A DNA stretch of 64,000 nt from Streptomyces mobaraensis NBRC 13819 = DSM 40847 (GCF_017916255.1 NZ_CP072827.1:1116001-1180000), one strand, 5' to 3'; counted from the first letter of the stretch, positions 17,411 to 25,935 are shown. Numbers and translations are program-made. The notes: generated from the sequence alone by a model not told the origin.

Positions 17411-18391
17411 TCACACCGCGAATAGGTACATGATGGTCATATTGCACCCGAGCAGGATGAATGCCGTGGGCAGTTGGGCCTTGATGGGGCCGTACTGGTC
17501 CGTGAGTTCGAGCAGGGCCGCCGGGACGAGGTTGTAGTTGGCGGCCATCGGCGTCACGAGGGTGCCGCAGAAGCCGGCCAGCATGCCGACGGCGAGCACG
17601 GCCGGGGCGTTCCCGTGCGCCTGCTCGACGAGGACCGGCCAGCCGACCGCGGCGGTCATCACCGGGAACGCGGCGAAGCCGTTGCCCATGACGACGGTGA
17701 ACAGGAACATCCCCGCGCAGTAGACGACGACCGCGAGGAGCACGGACCCCTCGGGGAGCACCGCCGTGGTGATCCGGCGCACCTGTTCGCCGACCCCGGC
17801 GACGGAGAAGATCGCGCCGAGGGTGGCGAGCAACTGCGGCAGCAGCAGCGCCGAGCCCATCGATTCGAGCATCGAGCGCCCGGCGGCCACCGGCTCGGCG
17901 GGCCGCCGCTCGCGGACCAGGACCATGCCGACCACGAGCGCGACGACGGCGCCGATGCCGAGCCCGAGGATGGTCTCGCTGCCCTTCTGGAGCAGCGGCT
18001 GCCCGTTCCAGCGCGCCTTCTTGAGGCCGACGGCGCAGACCAGGGCGACGGCGGGGATGGTGAGGGCGGGGATGAACAGCCGGCCGCCGAAGCGGTCGGC
18101 GCTCTTCCGGCGCCGCACGGCCTCCTCCTCGGCCGCCTCGGCGGACCGGACGCCCCGGCCGGTCCGGCCGAAGCCCGCCAGGCAGATCATGACGAGGACG
18201 GCGGCGCCCAGCGGTTCGGGGGGCGCGCTGCCGTCCGCCACCCAGGTCGCGTAGCCGAAACCGAGGCCGAGCAGGCCCCAGAAGGCGGCGCTGCCGCGGC
18301 GCTTGGGGTTGGTGCGGTCGGTGAGCATCTGGGCGGCCATCAGCAGGAAGAGGCCGCCGACGAGCCAGAAGAACCATTCAGCCTTGATCAT
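17411..18391 (-). CDS. DUF979 membrane protein (probable 5-oxoproline permease subunit)
   Basis: A 326-aa integral membrane protein with about nine hydrophobic segments, starting MIKAEWFFWLVGGLFLLMAAQ and containing the conserved MGNGFAAFPVMTAAVGWP and GTLVTPMAANYN stretches of DUF979. Its ATG overlaps the DUF969 stop by 4 bp, so the two subunits are coupled and probably form one permease. DUF969/DUF979 pairs repeatedly neighbour pxpABC, as here, and have been proposed as the 5-oxoproline carrier. That role is context-based. The GntR/pxp operon is divergent and shares the 304-bp promoter region. Confidence 0.88.
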   Translation of the reverse strand: MIKAEWFFWLVGGLFLLMAAQMLTDRTNPKRRGSAAFWGLLGLGFGYATWVADGSAPPEPLGAAVLVMICLAGFGRTGRGVRSAEAAEEEAVRRRKSADRFGGRLFIPALTIPAVALVCAVGLKKARWNGQPLLQKGSETILGLGIGAVVALVVGMVLVRERRPAEPVAAGRSMLESMGSALLLPQLLATLGAIFSVAGVGEQVRRITTAVLPEGSVLLAVVVYCAGMFLFTVVMGNGFAAFPVMTAAVGWPVLVEQAHGNAPAVLAVGMLAGFCGTLVTPMAANYNLVPAALLELTDQYGPIKAQLPTAFILLGCNMTIMYLFAV

Positions 18392-19188
18392 CGGCCACCC
18401 TCCCGGGTGCGGTCGGAGCCGGTTCCGCGGACGTCCGGCGGAGGCGCGGCGGCCGACGGCACGGCGGCGGATGACGCGATGGCGGACGACGCGGCGCCTT
18501 TCGCCCCCGGCGCCCCCGTCGCCCCCGCATCGAGCAGCGTCCGGTCCAGCCGCAGCAGCCGCCAGCCGTGCACGGCCAGGGCGCAGACGGCCGTCGGGAT
18601 CGCCCAGAGCGCGAGGTCCAGCGGCTCCAGCCGCGTGTGGTAGGTGGTGTTGACGAAACCGGTGATGAGCAGGATGGAGCCGACGGCCAGGAAGACGTCC
18701 TCGCCGAAGAAGAAGCCGACGTTGTCGGCGCTCGCGGCGAAGGAACGTATCCGCTCCCGGACCCTCGCGGGCAGCGGCCCGCCGTGCCGGCGCTCGGCGG
18801 CCCCCTCGGCCATCGGGGCGGCCAGCGGAAGCACGGTCTGCGCGTGCCCGAAGGCGCCGGCCAGCCCGATCGCGGCGGTGAGCTGGCGGAGCAGCAGGTA
18901 GAGCGCCAGGAAGCGGCCGGTGGTGAGCCCGGCGAAGCGGGCGATCAGCCGGCGGGCCTGGATCTGGAGTCCGTGGCGTTCCAGGAGGCCGATGACCGGC
19001 AGGGTCACCGCGAAGATCGTCACGCCTCGGCTGGAGGCGAAGCCGGTGCCGAAGGCCGCCAGCACCTCGCGCGGCGAGAGGCCGCCGAGCAGACCGGTGG
19101 CGGTGCCGGCGACACCGACCACCAGCAGGGGGTTGCGCCGGGTGGCGAATCCGGCCACGACCACGAGGACGCCCAGGAGTACGAGCAT
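18388..19188 (-). CDS. DUF969 membrane protein (probable 5-oxoproline permease subunit)
   Basis: A 266-aa membrane protein with about six hydrophobic segments. It begins MLVLLGVLVVVAGFATRRNPL and carries the DUF969 blocks SSRGVTIFAVTLPVIGLLERHG and SADNVGFFFGEDVF. The last 45 residues are a low-complexity Ala/Ser/Pro tail outside the family domain. It is the first gene of the permease pair, reads away from the GntR/pxp operon and overlaps DUF979 by 4 bp (18388-18391). With its partner it is the likely importer of pyroglutamate for the PxpABC enzyme next door. Confidence 0.88.
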   Translation of the reverse strand: MLVLLGVLVVVAGFATRRNPLLVVGVAGTATGLLGGLSPREVLAAFGTGFASSRGVTIFAVTLPVIGLLERHGLQIQARRLIARFAGLTTGRFLALYLLLRQLTAAIGLAGAFGHAQTVLPLAAPMAEGAAERRHGGPLPARVRERIRSFAASADNVGFFFGEDVFLAVGSILLITGFVNTTYHTRLEPLDLALWAIPTAVCALAVHGWRLLRLDRTLLDAGATGAPGAKGAASSAIASSAAVPSAAAPPPDVRGTGSDRTREGGR

Positions 19189-19329
19189 GGGCCCCGCCTT
19201 CCGTTTGCTTCGCGTTGCTTCGCGGATGTCGTTTCGCAGGGTCGAGCCCGCCCGTTCCCCGCTCGACGTGAGCTCGACGTGAGCTCGACGGAACCCGACG
19301 GAGCTCGGCGGAGGTCAACGGGAGAAAGC

Positions 19330-19358
19330 GTGAACCGACTTGCCGAGGAGGCTAAGAT
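19330..19358 (+). promoter_or_regulatory. Candidate promoter of the GntR-pxpABC operon
   Basis: GTGAAC (19330-19335), a 17-bp spacer, then TAAGAT (19353-19358). Expected start of transcription is near 19365, inside the operator palindrome. Confidence 0.45.
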
Positions 19359-19359
19359 G

Positions 19360-19370
19360 TTGTTCAACAA
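19360..19370. promoter_or_regulatory. GntR/FadR-type operator palindrome
   Basis: TTGTTCAACAA is a perfect 5+1+5 palindrome in an otherwise GC-rich region. It lies between the permease genes and the GntR gene, at the predicted transcription start. FadR/FCD GntR regulators bind TTGT-ACAA-like sites, so autoregulation and control of both operons is plausible. Confidence 0.6.
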
Positions 19371-19492
19371 TCCTCAAGGGTTTGCGCGCGGCCTTCACCG
19401 GTGATCCGCCACGTCCGCCGGGTCAGCCGGGTCCGCCGCGCCGCTCCCCGTCCCACGAGCACACGCCGGTCACCCCCTCCCCGGGAGAAGCC

Positions 19493-20137
19493 ATGGCCCG
19501 TTCCACCGCGCAGCGCGTCTCCACCGTGCTCCGCGACCGCATCGAGGGCGGCGTCCTGCCGCCCGGCACCCAGCTCTCGGAAGAGGCCCTCGGCCAGGAC
19601 CTGGGCGTCTCGCGCAACACCCTGCGCGAGGCGTTCCGCCTCCTCGTCCACGACAACCTCGTCGAACACCAGTTGAACCGGGGGGTGTTCGTCCGCTCCC
19701 CCGGCCCGGCGGACGTGGCCGACATCTACCGGCTGCGGGCCGCCCTGGAACTCGCCGGGGTACGCGCCGCCGGCCAGGCCCCCCGCGCGCTGCGCGAGGC
19801 CGTCACGGCCGCCGTGGCGGAGGCCGAATGGGCGGCCGACGACGGCGACTGGCCCGCGGTCGCCTCCGCCGACCTGCGCTTCCACCGCGCCCTGGCCGGA
19901 CTCAGCGGCAGCCCGCGGATCGACACCACGATGGACCGGCTGCTCGCCGAACTCCGGCTCGCGTTCCACGCGATGCCGTCGCCGCGCGGCTTCCACCAGC
20001 CGTTCCTGATCCGCAACCGCACCATCGAGCGGTTCCTCGCCGAGGAGCGGTACGACCGCGCCGAAGCCGAACTGACCACCTATCTGGACGACGCCCGGCA
20101 GCTCATCGTCGACACGATGCTGGAGAACCGCCCATGA
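19493..20137 (+). CDS. GntR-family regulator of the pxp module (FCD type)
   Basis: A 214-aa regulator. An N-terminal winged helix (about 5-70: RIEGGVLPPGTQLSEEALGQ, LGVSRNTLREAFRLL) is followed by a helical FCD ligand-binding domain (about 75-205, with DLRFHRALAGLSG and conserved His residues that usually bind a metal and a carboxylate effector). ATG 19493 has GGGAGAA just upstream. Its stop overlaps the pxpA start by 4 bp, so regulator and enzyme genes are one transcript. 5-Oxoproline or another small carboxylate is the obvious effector candidate. The palindrome at 19360-19370 is the likely binding site. Confidence 0.9.
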   Translation: MARSTAQRVSTVLRDRIEGGVLPPGTQLSEEALGQDLGVSRNTLREAFRLLVHDNLVEHQLNRGVFVRSPGPADVADIYRLRAALELAGVRAAGQAPRALREAVTAAVAEAEWAADDGDWPAVASADLRFHRALAGLSGSPRIDTTMDRLLAELRLAFHAMPSPRGFHQPFLIRNRTIERFLAEERYDRAEAELTTYLDDARQLIVDTMLENRP

Positions 20138-20904
20138 CGCACCCCGCTCCCGCCCTCGACCTCAACGCCGACCTCGGGGAGGGCTTCGGCCGCTGGCGGC
20201 TGACCGACGACGAGGCCCTGCTGTCCGTCGTCACCAGCGCCAACGTCGCCTGCGGCTTCCACGCGGGCGACCCCTCCACCATGCGGCGCGTCTGCGAACA
20301 GGCCGTCGCCCGCGGCGTCCGGATCGGCGCCCAGGTCTCGTACCGGGACCTGGCCGGCTTCGGCCGCCGCGCCATGGACGTCCCGCCGGACGAACTCGCC
20401 GACGAGATCACCTATCAGATCGGCGCGCTGCGGGTGTTCGCCCGCGCGGCCGGCGGCGACGTCGCCTACGTGAAACCGCACGGCGCCCTCTACAACCGCG
20501 CGGTCACCGACGCGGACCAGGCGAACGCCGTGGTCGCGGGCGTGCTGCGGGCGGGCGGGCGACTGCCCGTCCTGGGCCTGCCCGGGTCCCGGCTGCTCGC
20601 GGCGGCGGAGGAGGCCGGACTCCCCACCGCCGCCGAGGCGTTCGCCGACCGCGCGTACACCGCCGTCGGCACGCTCGTCCCGCGCCGCCAGGAGGGGGCG
20701 GTCGTCACCGACGAGGAGGCCGTCGTGGCCCGGTCCGTCCGGCTCGCCCGGGACGCCGCCGTCACCGCGCTGACCGGTGAGGAGGTCGCCGTCCGGGCCC
20801 GCTCGCTCTGCCTGCACGGCGACACGCCCGGCGCGGCGGCACTGGCCCGGCGGGTGCGGGCGGCGCTGGAGGCGGCGGGCGTCCGGCTGGAGGCGTTCGC
20901 GTGA
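20134..20904 (+). CDS. pxpA: 5-oxoprolinase subunit A (LamB/YcsF family)
   Basis: A 256-aa LamB/YcsF protein, component A of the bacterial ATP-dependent 5-oxoprolinase PxpABC, which opens 5-oxo-L-proline to L-glutamate in the cytoplasm. Family motifs are clear: LDLNADLGEGFG (about 7-18), SANVACGFHAGD, GAQVSYRDLAGFGRR, VKPHGALYN and the C-terminal SLCLHGDTPGA. It overlaps the regulator upstream (ATGA) and pxpB downstream (GTGA at 20901-20904). Length is normal (~250). Together with pxpB, pxpC and the DUF969/DUF979 pair this is a complete uptake and catabolism unit. Confidence 0.95.
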   Translation: MTHPAPALDLNADLGEGFGRWRLTDDEALLSVVTSANVACGFHAGDPSTMRRVCEQAVARGVRIGAQVSYRDLAGFGRRAMDVPPDELADEITYQIGALRVFARAAGGDVAYVKPHGALYNRAVTDADQANAVVAGVLRAGGRLPVLGLPGSRLLAAAEEAGLPTAAEAFADRAYTAVGTLVPRRQEGAVVTDEEAVVARSVRLARDAAVTALTGEEVAVRARSLCLHGDTPGAAALARRVRAALEAAGVRLEAFA

Positions 20905-21539
20905 CCGCCCTCCGGGACGAGGCGCCGCGCCCGCTGCGCGTCGGGCGGCACGCGCTGCTGGTCGAGGTCGCCGGCACCGCAGCCGCCCAGGCCCTCCACG
21001 CCGAACTGCTGCGCCGCCGCGCGGCCGGCACCCTGCCGCCGGTCACCGAGATCGTCCCCGCCGCGCGCACGGTCCTGCTCGACGGCCTGGACGATCCGGG
21101 CGCCCTCGCGGCCGATCTCGCCGGCTGGACCGTGCCGCCGCTGCCGCCCGCCGACGGCGAACCCGTCGTGATCCCGGTGCGGTACGACGGCGAGGACCTC
21201 GCCGAGGTGGCCGCGCTCTGGGGCGTCGGCGCGGCGGAAGTGGCGGGCGTCCACTCCTCGTTCGACTTCCGCGTCGCCTTCTGCGGATTCGCCCCCGGTT
21301 TCGGCTATCTGACCGGCCTGCCACCGGAGTTGCACGTGCCGCGCCGGGCCACCCCGCGCACCGCCGTCCCCGCCGGTTCCGTCGCGCTGGCCGGGCCGTA
21401 CACCGGCGTCTACCCACGCTCCTCCCCCGGCGGCTGGCTGCTCGTCGGCCGGACGGACGCGGTGATGTGGGACCCGGGCCGCGAACCGGCCGCGCTGCTC
21501 GCCCCCGGCACCCGGGTCCGCTTCGAGGTGCTCCGATGA
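20901..21539 (+). CDS. pxpB: 5-oxoprolinase subunit B (KipI-like)
   Basis: A 212-aa KipI/PxpB family protein. The N-terminal half carries a conserved VGRHALLVEV start, and the C-terminal half the signature HSSFDFRVAFCGFAPGFGY, LPRRATPRT-like PRRATPRTAVPAGSVALAG and YPRSSPGGWLLVGRT. With PxpC it forms the ATP-dependent part of 5-oxoprolinase. The start is GTG overlapping the pxpA stop. Its own stop overlaps the pxpC start (ATGA, 21536-21539), a chain of couplings expected for a stoichiometric complex. Confidence 0.95.
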   Translation: MTALRDEAPRPLRVGRHALLVEVAGTAAAQALHAELLRRRAAGTLPPVTEIVPAARTVLLDGLDDPGALAADLAGWTVPPLPPADGEPVVIPVRYDGEDLAEVAALWGVGAAEVAGVHSSFDFRVAFCGFAPGFGYLTGLPPELHVPRRATPRTAVPAGSVALAGPYTGVYPRSSPGGWLLVGRTDAVMWDPGREPAALLAPGTRVRFEVLR

Positions 21540-22399
21540 CCGCCTTGACGGTCGTCCGCCCCGGCGCGCTGACGACCGTCCAGGACCTCGGCCGCCCGGG
21601 CCACGCCCACCTCGGCGTCCCCCGCTCCGGCGCCCTCGACGCCGCCGCCCACCGGCTCGCCGACCGGCTCGTCGGCAACCCCGAGACGTACGCGACGCTG
21701 GAGACGACGGTCGACGGCTGTGCCGTGCGCGTCGACGCGGCCGTCACGTTCGCGGTCACCGGGGCGCCCTGCGCGGTACGGGCGGACGGCCGGCCGGTCG
21801 CCTGGGGCGCGCCCGTACGCGTCCCGGCGGGCACGGTCGTCGACGTGGGCCGGGCCCGCGCCGGCCTGCGCTCGTACGTCGCCTTCGCCGGCGGCGTGGC
21901 CGTCGCCCCGGTCCTCGGCAGCCGCTCCCGTGACCTGCTCTCCGGCCTCGGCCCGGATCCGCTGACCGCCGGCGCGGTCCTCCCGCTGGGCGCCCCCTGC
22001 GGCCCGCCCGCCGCCGTGGACGCGGCCCCCTGCCCGGCGCCCCCGTCGGACGCGCTGGTGCTGCCCCTCGTCCCCGGCCCGCGCGCCGACTGGTTCGCCC
22101 CGACGGCCCTGGACGCCCTGGACCGCGGCGCCTACCGGGTGTCGTCCGCGAGCAACCGCATCGGCCTGCGCACCGAGGGCCCCGCCCTGGAACGCGCGCG
22201 CCCCGGCGAACTCCCCTCCGAGGGCATGGTCCTGGGCGCCGTCCAGGTTCCCCCGGACGGCCGCCCGGTCGTCTTCCTCGCCGATCATCCGACGACGGGC
22301 GGCTACCCGGTCATCGGCGTCGTCCCCGAACCCGCCCTGCCGGCGGCGGCCCAGGCGGCACCGGGCACACCGGTCCGCTTCGCGGTGACGCGAGCGTGA
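21536..22399 (+). CDS. pxpC: 5-oxoprolinase subunit C (KipA-like)
   Basis: A 287-aa biotin-dependent-carboxyltransferase-like (KipA/PxpC) protein. It opens with LTVVRPGALTTVQDLGRPGH and the GVPRSGALD motif, followed by YVAFAGG, GSRSRDLLSGLGPDPL, SNRIGLRTEGP and the C-terminal DHPTTGGYPVIGVV block. With PxpA and PxpB it completes 5-oxoprolinase. It is last in the operon. The next gene is convergent, and a repeat element lies between the two stops. Confidence 0.95.
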   Translation: MTALTVVRPGALTTVQDLGRPGHAHLGVPRSGALDAAAHRLADRLVGNPETYATLETTVDGCAVRVDAAVTFAVTGAPCAVRADGRPVAWGAPVRVPAGTVVDVGRARAGLRSYVAFAGGVAVAPVLGSRSRDLLSGLGPDPLTAGAVLPLGAPCGPPAAVDAAPCPAPPSDALVLPLVPGPRADWFAPTALDALDRGAYRVSSASNRIGLRTEGPALERARPGELPSEGMVLGAVQVPPDGRPVVFLADHPTTGGYPVIGVVPEPALPAAAQAAPGTPVRFAVTRA

Positions 22400-22420
22400 C
22401 CGGGTCTTGCGCGGGCATGA

Positions 22421-22536
22421 TCCAGCCCGTCCGGCGTTTGAGGACCTCGCGGCGCAACCGCGATGCGGGGTCGGGGGCGCGGCCCCGGAGGAAACGGTGA
22501 GAGGGAAACGGTGAGAGGGAGGGACCGGGGCACGAC
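22421..22536 (+). repeat. Dispersed intergenic hairpin element, copy C
   Basis: Core CCAGCCCGTCCGGCGTTTGA then GGAC, hairpin 1 TCGCGG-CGCAA-CCGCGA, a GGGG/CCCC hairpin around 22470-22487, and a tail in which GAAACGGTGAGAGG is duplicated in tandem. It lies between convergent pxpC and the glycosyltransferase. Confidence 0.85.
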
Positions 22537-22588
22537 ACCCACCACCCACGGCCGGCCGCCGCCCACCGAACCGGATCCCGACGGCCCC

Positions 22589-23743
22589 TCACCCACCCGC
22601 CCGCACCCGCGGCCCCCGCACCACCACCTCCCCGTAATGCCCGAGGAGTTCGTCGACGGCCGCCGCCCACGTGCGGGTGAGCGCGGAGGCACGGGCCGCG
22701 AGACCGTAGTCGGCGCGTTGCCGCCGACGGGTCTGCAGCGTGACCACCGCTTCGGCGAGGGCGCGCGCGTCGTCGGGACGGACGAGGAGGCCGGTACGGG
22801 CGTGCCGGACGAGGTCCGCCGGACCGCCGACGGCGGGGGCGATGACGGGAACTCCGCTGGCCAGCGCCTCCTGGACGGTGTGGCAGAAGGACTCCCGGCG
22901 GCCGGGGTGGACGAAGACGTCCAGGGAGGCCAGGATCCGGGCCAGGTCGCCGCCCCGGCGGCAGCCGAGGAAGCGGGCGCCGGGCAGGGCCGTCCGCAGG
23001 GCGGCGGCGGACGGCCCGTCACCGGCCAGCACCAGCCGCACGCCGGGCAGCGCGCACACCGGGGCCAGTAGATCCAGCCGCTTGGCGGGCACCAGCCGCC
23101 CGGCGTAGCCGACGAGCAACTCCCCGCCGGGCGCCAGCGCGTGGCGCAGTTCCAGGTCGCGGCGGTCGGGATGGAAGCGCTCGGTGTCGACGCCGGGCGG
23201 CCAGAGGAGGGCGCCGGGCACCCCGTGGTCGGCCAGGGCGCGGACGGCCTCCGTGGAGGGCGCGAGGGTGCGGGCGGCGGCGCGGTGCAGGGCGCGGGCG
23301 CGCCGCCAGGCGGCGGCCTCGGCGGCGGCAGGCCGGAGCGCGTTCCGGTCGGGGGCGCCGGCCAGGTGGAGGGCGACCGCGGGAACGCCGAGCCGGGCGG
23401 CGGCGGCGAGGCCGCGCGCGCCCAGCCGGCCGGACGCGGCCAGGTGGACGACGTGCGGCCGGTGGGCGGCGAGCGCCCGGGCCAGCCGTCCGCCGGGCAG
23501 CGGCGGGCGCCGGGCGGGGTGTCCCGGCAGCGGCGACGGCAGGGTGGGCAGCCGGATCACGGGCGCGCGGCATCCGTCGAACGCCTCGGGGGCCTCCCCG
23601 GCGCACCGGGCGGGCGGCCGGGCGGGGGCGACGACCAGCGGCTCGTGGCCGCTGAGCGCCAGCTGCCGGGCGGTCTCCCAGGTCTGGTGGGCGATGCCGT
23701 TGACGTCCGGGGGAAACGACGCGGTGACGATGGCGACGCGCAT
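22589..23743 (-). CDS. Family 4 glycosyltransferase
   Basis: A 384-aa GT-B glycosyltransferase of family GT4. The N-terminal domain begins MRVAIVTASFPPDVNGIAHQ and the C-terminal donor-binding domain has VGYAGRLVPAKRLD, LVLAGDGPS and the EX7E region FVHPGRRESFCHTVQEALASG, in which the two glutamates contact the nucleotide sugar. Length (~380) is usual. Such enzymes transfer mannose or a related sugar to a lipid or phospholipid acceptor at the inner membrane face, but the acceptor cannot be inferred. No other cell-envelope sugar genes are adjacent, so it stands alone. Confidence 0.9.
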   Translation of the reverse strand: MRVAIVTASFPPDVNGIAHQTWETARQLALSGHEPLVVAPARPPARCAGEAPEAFDGCRAPVIRLPTLPSPLPGHPARRPPLPGGRLARALAAHRPHVVHLAASGRLGARGLAAAARLGVPAVALHLAGAPDRNALRPAAAEAAAWRRARALHRAAARTLAPSTEAVRALADHGVPGALLWPPGVDTERFHPDRRDLELRHALAPGGELLVGYAGRLVPAKRLDLLAPVCALPGVRLVLAGDGPSAAALRTALPGARFLGCRRGGDLARILASLDVFVHPGRRESFCHTVQEALASGVPVIAPAVGGPADLVRHARTGLLVRPDDARALAEAVVTLQTRRRQRADYGLAARASALTRTWAAAVDELLGHYGEVVVRGPRVRAGG

Positions 23744-23939
23744 ACCGCTGTTGTCGGTGGCCGGGGCGTGCCGCGGGTCACGGGGACCTTTCCTGCCGGG
23801 GAACGTCCCGTGAGCGTTGTCCTCGCGCGGGCCCCGCGGGTTCCTCGCGGTCCTCGGGCGGTCCCGGGGGCTCGCGGGGTGGCGGGGTGCGGGCGGTGCG
23901 CCCGCGCCGGCGGGCCCGTGGCCGGGTCCGCCGGTGGTG

Positions 23940-24116
23940 TCAGTCCGTGCCGCGGATGATGTGCGGCTCGGGATCCTCCTCTTCGCCCGCCGCGTCGTAC
24001 TCGCCGCGCGGTGCGGCGCGCCGGGCGGGCGGGCCGGTGGGCTTGGGGCCCGTCGGCGTGTCGAGGACCGGTATGCGCGGCTGGACCCGCTCTTCCTGCC
24101 CTGTGGGGTTGTCCAT
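23940..24116 (-). CDS. Small acidic protein, unknown function
   Basis: A 58-aa, Pro/Glu-rich and probably disordered protein (MDNPTGQEERVQPRIPVLDT…). It has a strong ribosome binding site, GGGGGAGG, 8 bases before the ATG, which is the main reason to believe it is expressed. There are no membrane segments or recognisable domains. It lies 196 bp upstream of the glycosyltransferase in the same direction, and 233 bp of AT-richer promoter sequence separates it from the divergent SPW gene. Confidence 0.6.
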   Translation of the reverse strand: MDNPTGQEERVQPRIPVLDTPTGPKPTGPPARRAAPRGEYDAAGEEEDPEPHIIRGTD

Positions 24117-24349
24117 GGGTGGTACCTCCCCCTGAGGTGCCGTGCGGTGGGCCGGGGGCACCGGCCCCGGAAGGCAATGCCTTCCCCGCACATCCGTCCG
24201 GTACGCGCCGCCGGGATCCCGTCACCGGAACGGACCATTCACCGCTTTTCGACAAACATCCCCAAACAATCTTTTCGGGTGAACTTCCCCACAATCCGGT
24301 TAAACTACTAGCAGGTCCGAATCCTCGTTTGGGAAGGAAGGTGGCTGAC

Positions 24350-24787
24350 GTGACCGCCCCTACGTCACCCCGGATCGACCAGCACCCGGACATCTTGGCG
24401 CTCCGCGCCCACTCCGAGGAGACGACGGCGATGCCCGCCGCCCAGGCCGTGGAGGCCCTCGCCCTGCTGTGCGGCGTCTACCTGGCCGCCTCACCCTGGA
24501 TCGTCGGCTTCAACGGCTTCTCCACCCTCACCGCCAACAACCTGATCACTGGTGTCGCCTTCGCCCTCCTGGTCGGCGGCTTCGGATCCGCCTACGAACG
24601 CACCCACGGCATGAGCTGGGCCGCCCTGGCCATCGGCGCCTGGACGATCATCTCGCCCTGGGTCGTGTCCGGACACGCGTTCACCACCGGTGCCAACATC
24701 AGCAACGTCATCGTGGGCGCCGTCTGCTGCGTGGTCGCCCTCGCCCTGGCGGGCATGGGCGTGAGCAAGGCCCGCGCCCGGCGCTGA
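24350..24787 (+). CDS. SPW-repeat membrane protein
   Basis: A 145-aa membrane protein with two SPW repeats: LAASPWIVGF (about 44-53) and IISPWVVSG (about 103-111), each starting a two-helix unit. Such proteins are frequent in actinobacteria and have no proven function. The start is GTG 24350, which has AAGGAAGG at 8 bases; the GTG at 24341 overlaps that site. Upstream, 24240-24306 is unusually AT-rich for this genome, with TAAACT at 24301-24306 as a possible -10. A strong hairpin at 24885-24925 follows the gene. Confidence 0.88.
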   Translation: MTAPTSPRIDQHPDILALRAHSEETTAMPAAQAVEALALLCGVYLAASPWIVGFNGFSTLTANNLITGVAFALLVGGFGSAYERTHGMSWAALAIGAWTIISPWVVSGHAFTTGANISNVIVGAVCCVVALALAGMGVSKARARR

Positions 24788-24884
24788 CCGGCCGGCGGGC
24801 AGGCACGCCGCGACGCTTCTCACCATGGCGCCCGCCCGGCACCGACGGCCCCCCACCCGCCCGCGGCGGCACGGACGGGACGAC

Positions 24885-24925
24885 CGGGCCCGCGCGACCG
24901 TCACCTCGACGGCCGCGCGGGCCCG
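24885..24925. terminator. Strong hairpin between convergent SPW gene and small gene
   Basis: Arms 24885-24902 and 24908-24925 pair over 18 bp with one mismatch and a 5-base loop. It lies between two convergent genes. Confidence 0.7.
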
Positions 24926-24992
24926 TACGACATGCGCACGACGCCCGGGCGACGTCCGTCTACGGACAGCTCCGTCGGACGCCGCCCGGGGG

Positions 24993-25214
24993 TCAGTGCG
25001 TCAACACCTCCGCCGGGCCCGCGCCCTCGCCGGAGACCCGCCCTTCCGCGCCCCCGGCCGCCGGGGGCGCCGCCACGTGCCGCGAGGGCGGGTCGGCCGC
25101 CGCGGACCACCCGGCCCGGTCCACCCCCTCGCCGAGCGCCCAGCGCGCACGCTTCCGCAGTTGTGTGTCCATGTCACGGCGGATCCGTCCCATGATCTCA
25201 TCCATGTCGGGCAT
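24993..25214 (-). CDS. Small protein, unknown function (possible leaderless mRNA)
   Basis: A 73-aa protein. The N-terminal half is a charged amphipathic helix (MDEIMGRIRRDMDTQLRKRA), the C-terminal half low-complexity. There is no ribosome binding site, but TACTGT lies 7 bases before the ATG, which fits a leaderless transcript with the -10 directly upstream. Two in-frame ATGs follow within eight codons, so the exact start is open. No family recognised. Confidence 0.5.
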   Translation of the reverse strand: MPDMDEIMGRIRRDMDTQLRKRARWALGEGVDRAGWSAAADPPSRHVAAPPAAGGAEGRVSGEGAGPAEVLTH

Positions 25215-25317
25215 GCGGGCGACAGTAGATCATCAGACCTCAACACCGCATGGGTTCACGGGTATTCACCCGGGCGGATGAACGAATCCCCCGGTCGGCG
25301 ACCACCGGCGGCCGCGT

Positions 25318-25935
25318 TCAACCGCCCTGCGCGCCCGCCAGGGCGTCCTCGGCGGCCACGGCGTCTCCGCCGGTCAGCGCGTACCAGCGGTCCCCGCGCC
25401 GCTCCGCCAGTCCCTGGCCGGCCAGCCCGGCGACATGTTTGAGGATGGTGCGCGGCTGATAGCCGACGGCCGCGCAGAGGTCCTCGACGGACGCGCCGTC
25501 CGCGCCGCGCGAGCGCAGCCCGTCCCAGGTGCGCGCCTCGTGCCGCCCCAGCCCGGGGACGACCGCCGGGCCCGCCGCCGGACGGGCCGACGGGCCGGCG
25601 GGCGAGGGGACGTCCGCCCCGGCTTCGGCACGGACTCCGGAGGGGGCGACGACGCGACCCCGCGCAGGGGCCCCGTCCGGAACCTCCGCCCGGCCTCCGG
25701 ACGCGGCCTCCGTCCGGCCCCCGGGCACCGCCTCCGTCCGGACCCGGGACCGGGGCTCCACCACGGCCTCCACCCGAGCGTCCGCCCGCACCTCCGCCCG
25801 ACTTTCCGCCCGCACCTCCGCCCGGCCCTCCTGCCGAGCCCCCCAGCGGGCCTCCGGGCGCGACGAGCCGCCGCCGACCGGCCTCGGGGTCCGGTTGACC
25901 CGGCGGTGCCTGCGGCCCTTCTGGCGCTTGCTCAT
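25318..25935 (-). CDS. Winged-helix DNA-binding-like protein with low-complexity N-terminus
   Basis: A 205-aa protein. Residues 1-20 are strongly basic (MSKRQKGRRHRRVNRTPRP). Residues 25-130 are a low-complexity Arg/Ala/Glu/Gly region made of short repeats (RAEVRAESRAEVRADARVEA). The last 75 form a compact MarR/IclR-like winged helix (WDGLRSRGADGASVEDLCAA…PRTILKHVAGLAGQGLAERRG…WYALT). Ribosome binding site GGAGAG sits 6 bases before the ATG. A DNA-binding role is inferred from the fold pattern. It is divergent from the SEDS gene over 341 bp. Confidence 0.75.
   Translation of the reverse strand: MSKRQKGRRHRRVNRTPRPVGGGSSRPEARWGARQEGRAEVRAESRAEVRADARVEAVVEPRSRVRTEAVPGGRTEAASGGRAEVPDGAPARGRVVAPSGVRAEAGADVPSPAGPSARPAAGPAVVPGLGRHEARTWDGLRSRGADGASVEDLCAAVGYQPRTILKHVAGLAGQGLAERRGDRWYALTGGDAVAAEDALAGAQGG

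Larger units (their letters stand above)
19189..19492. other. Divergent promoter region of the permease pair and GntR-pxp operon
   Basis: This 304-bp region separates the two operons. It holds three partial direct repeats of GCTCGACGTGA/GCTCGACGGA at about 19261-19293, the GntR-type operator at 19360-19370 and a candidate promoter at 19330-19358. Confidence 0.6.
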
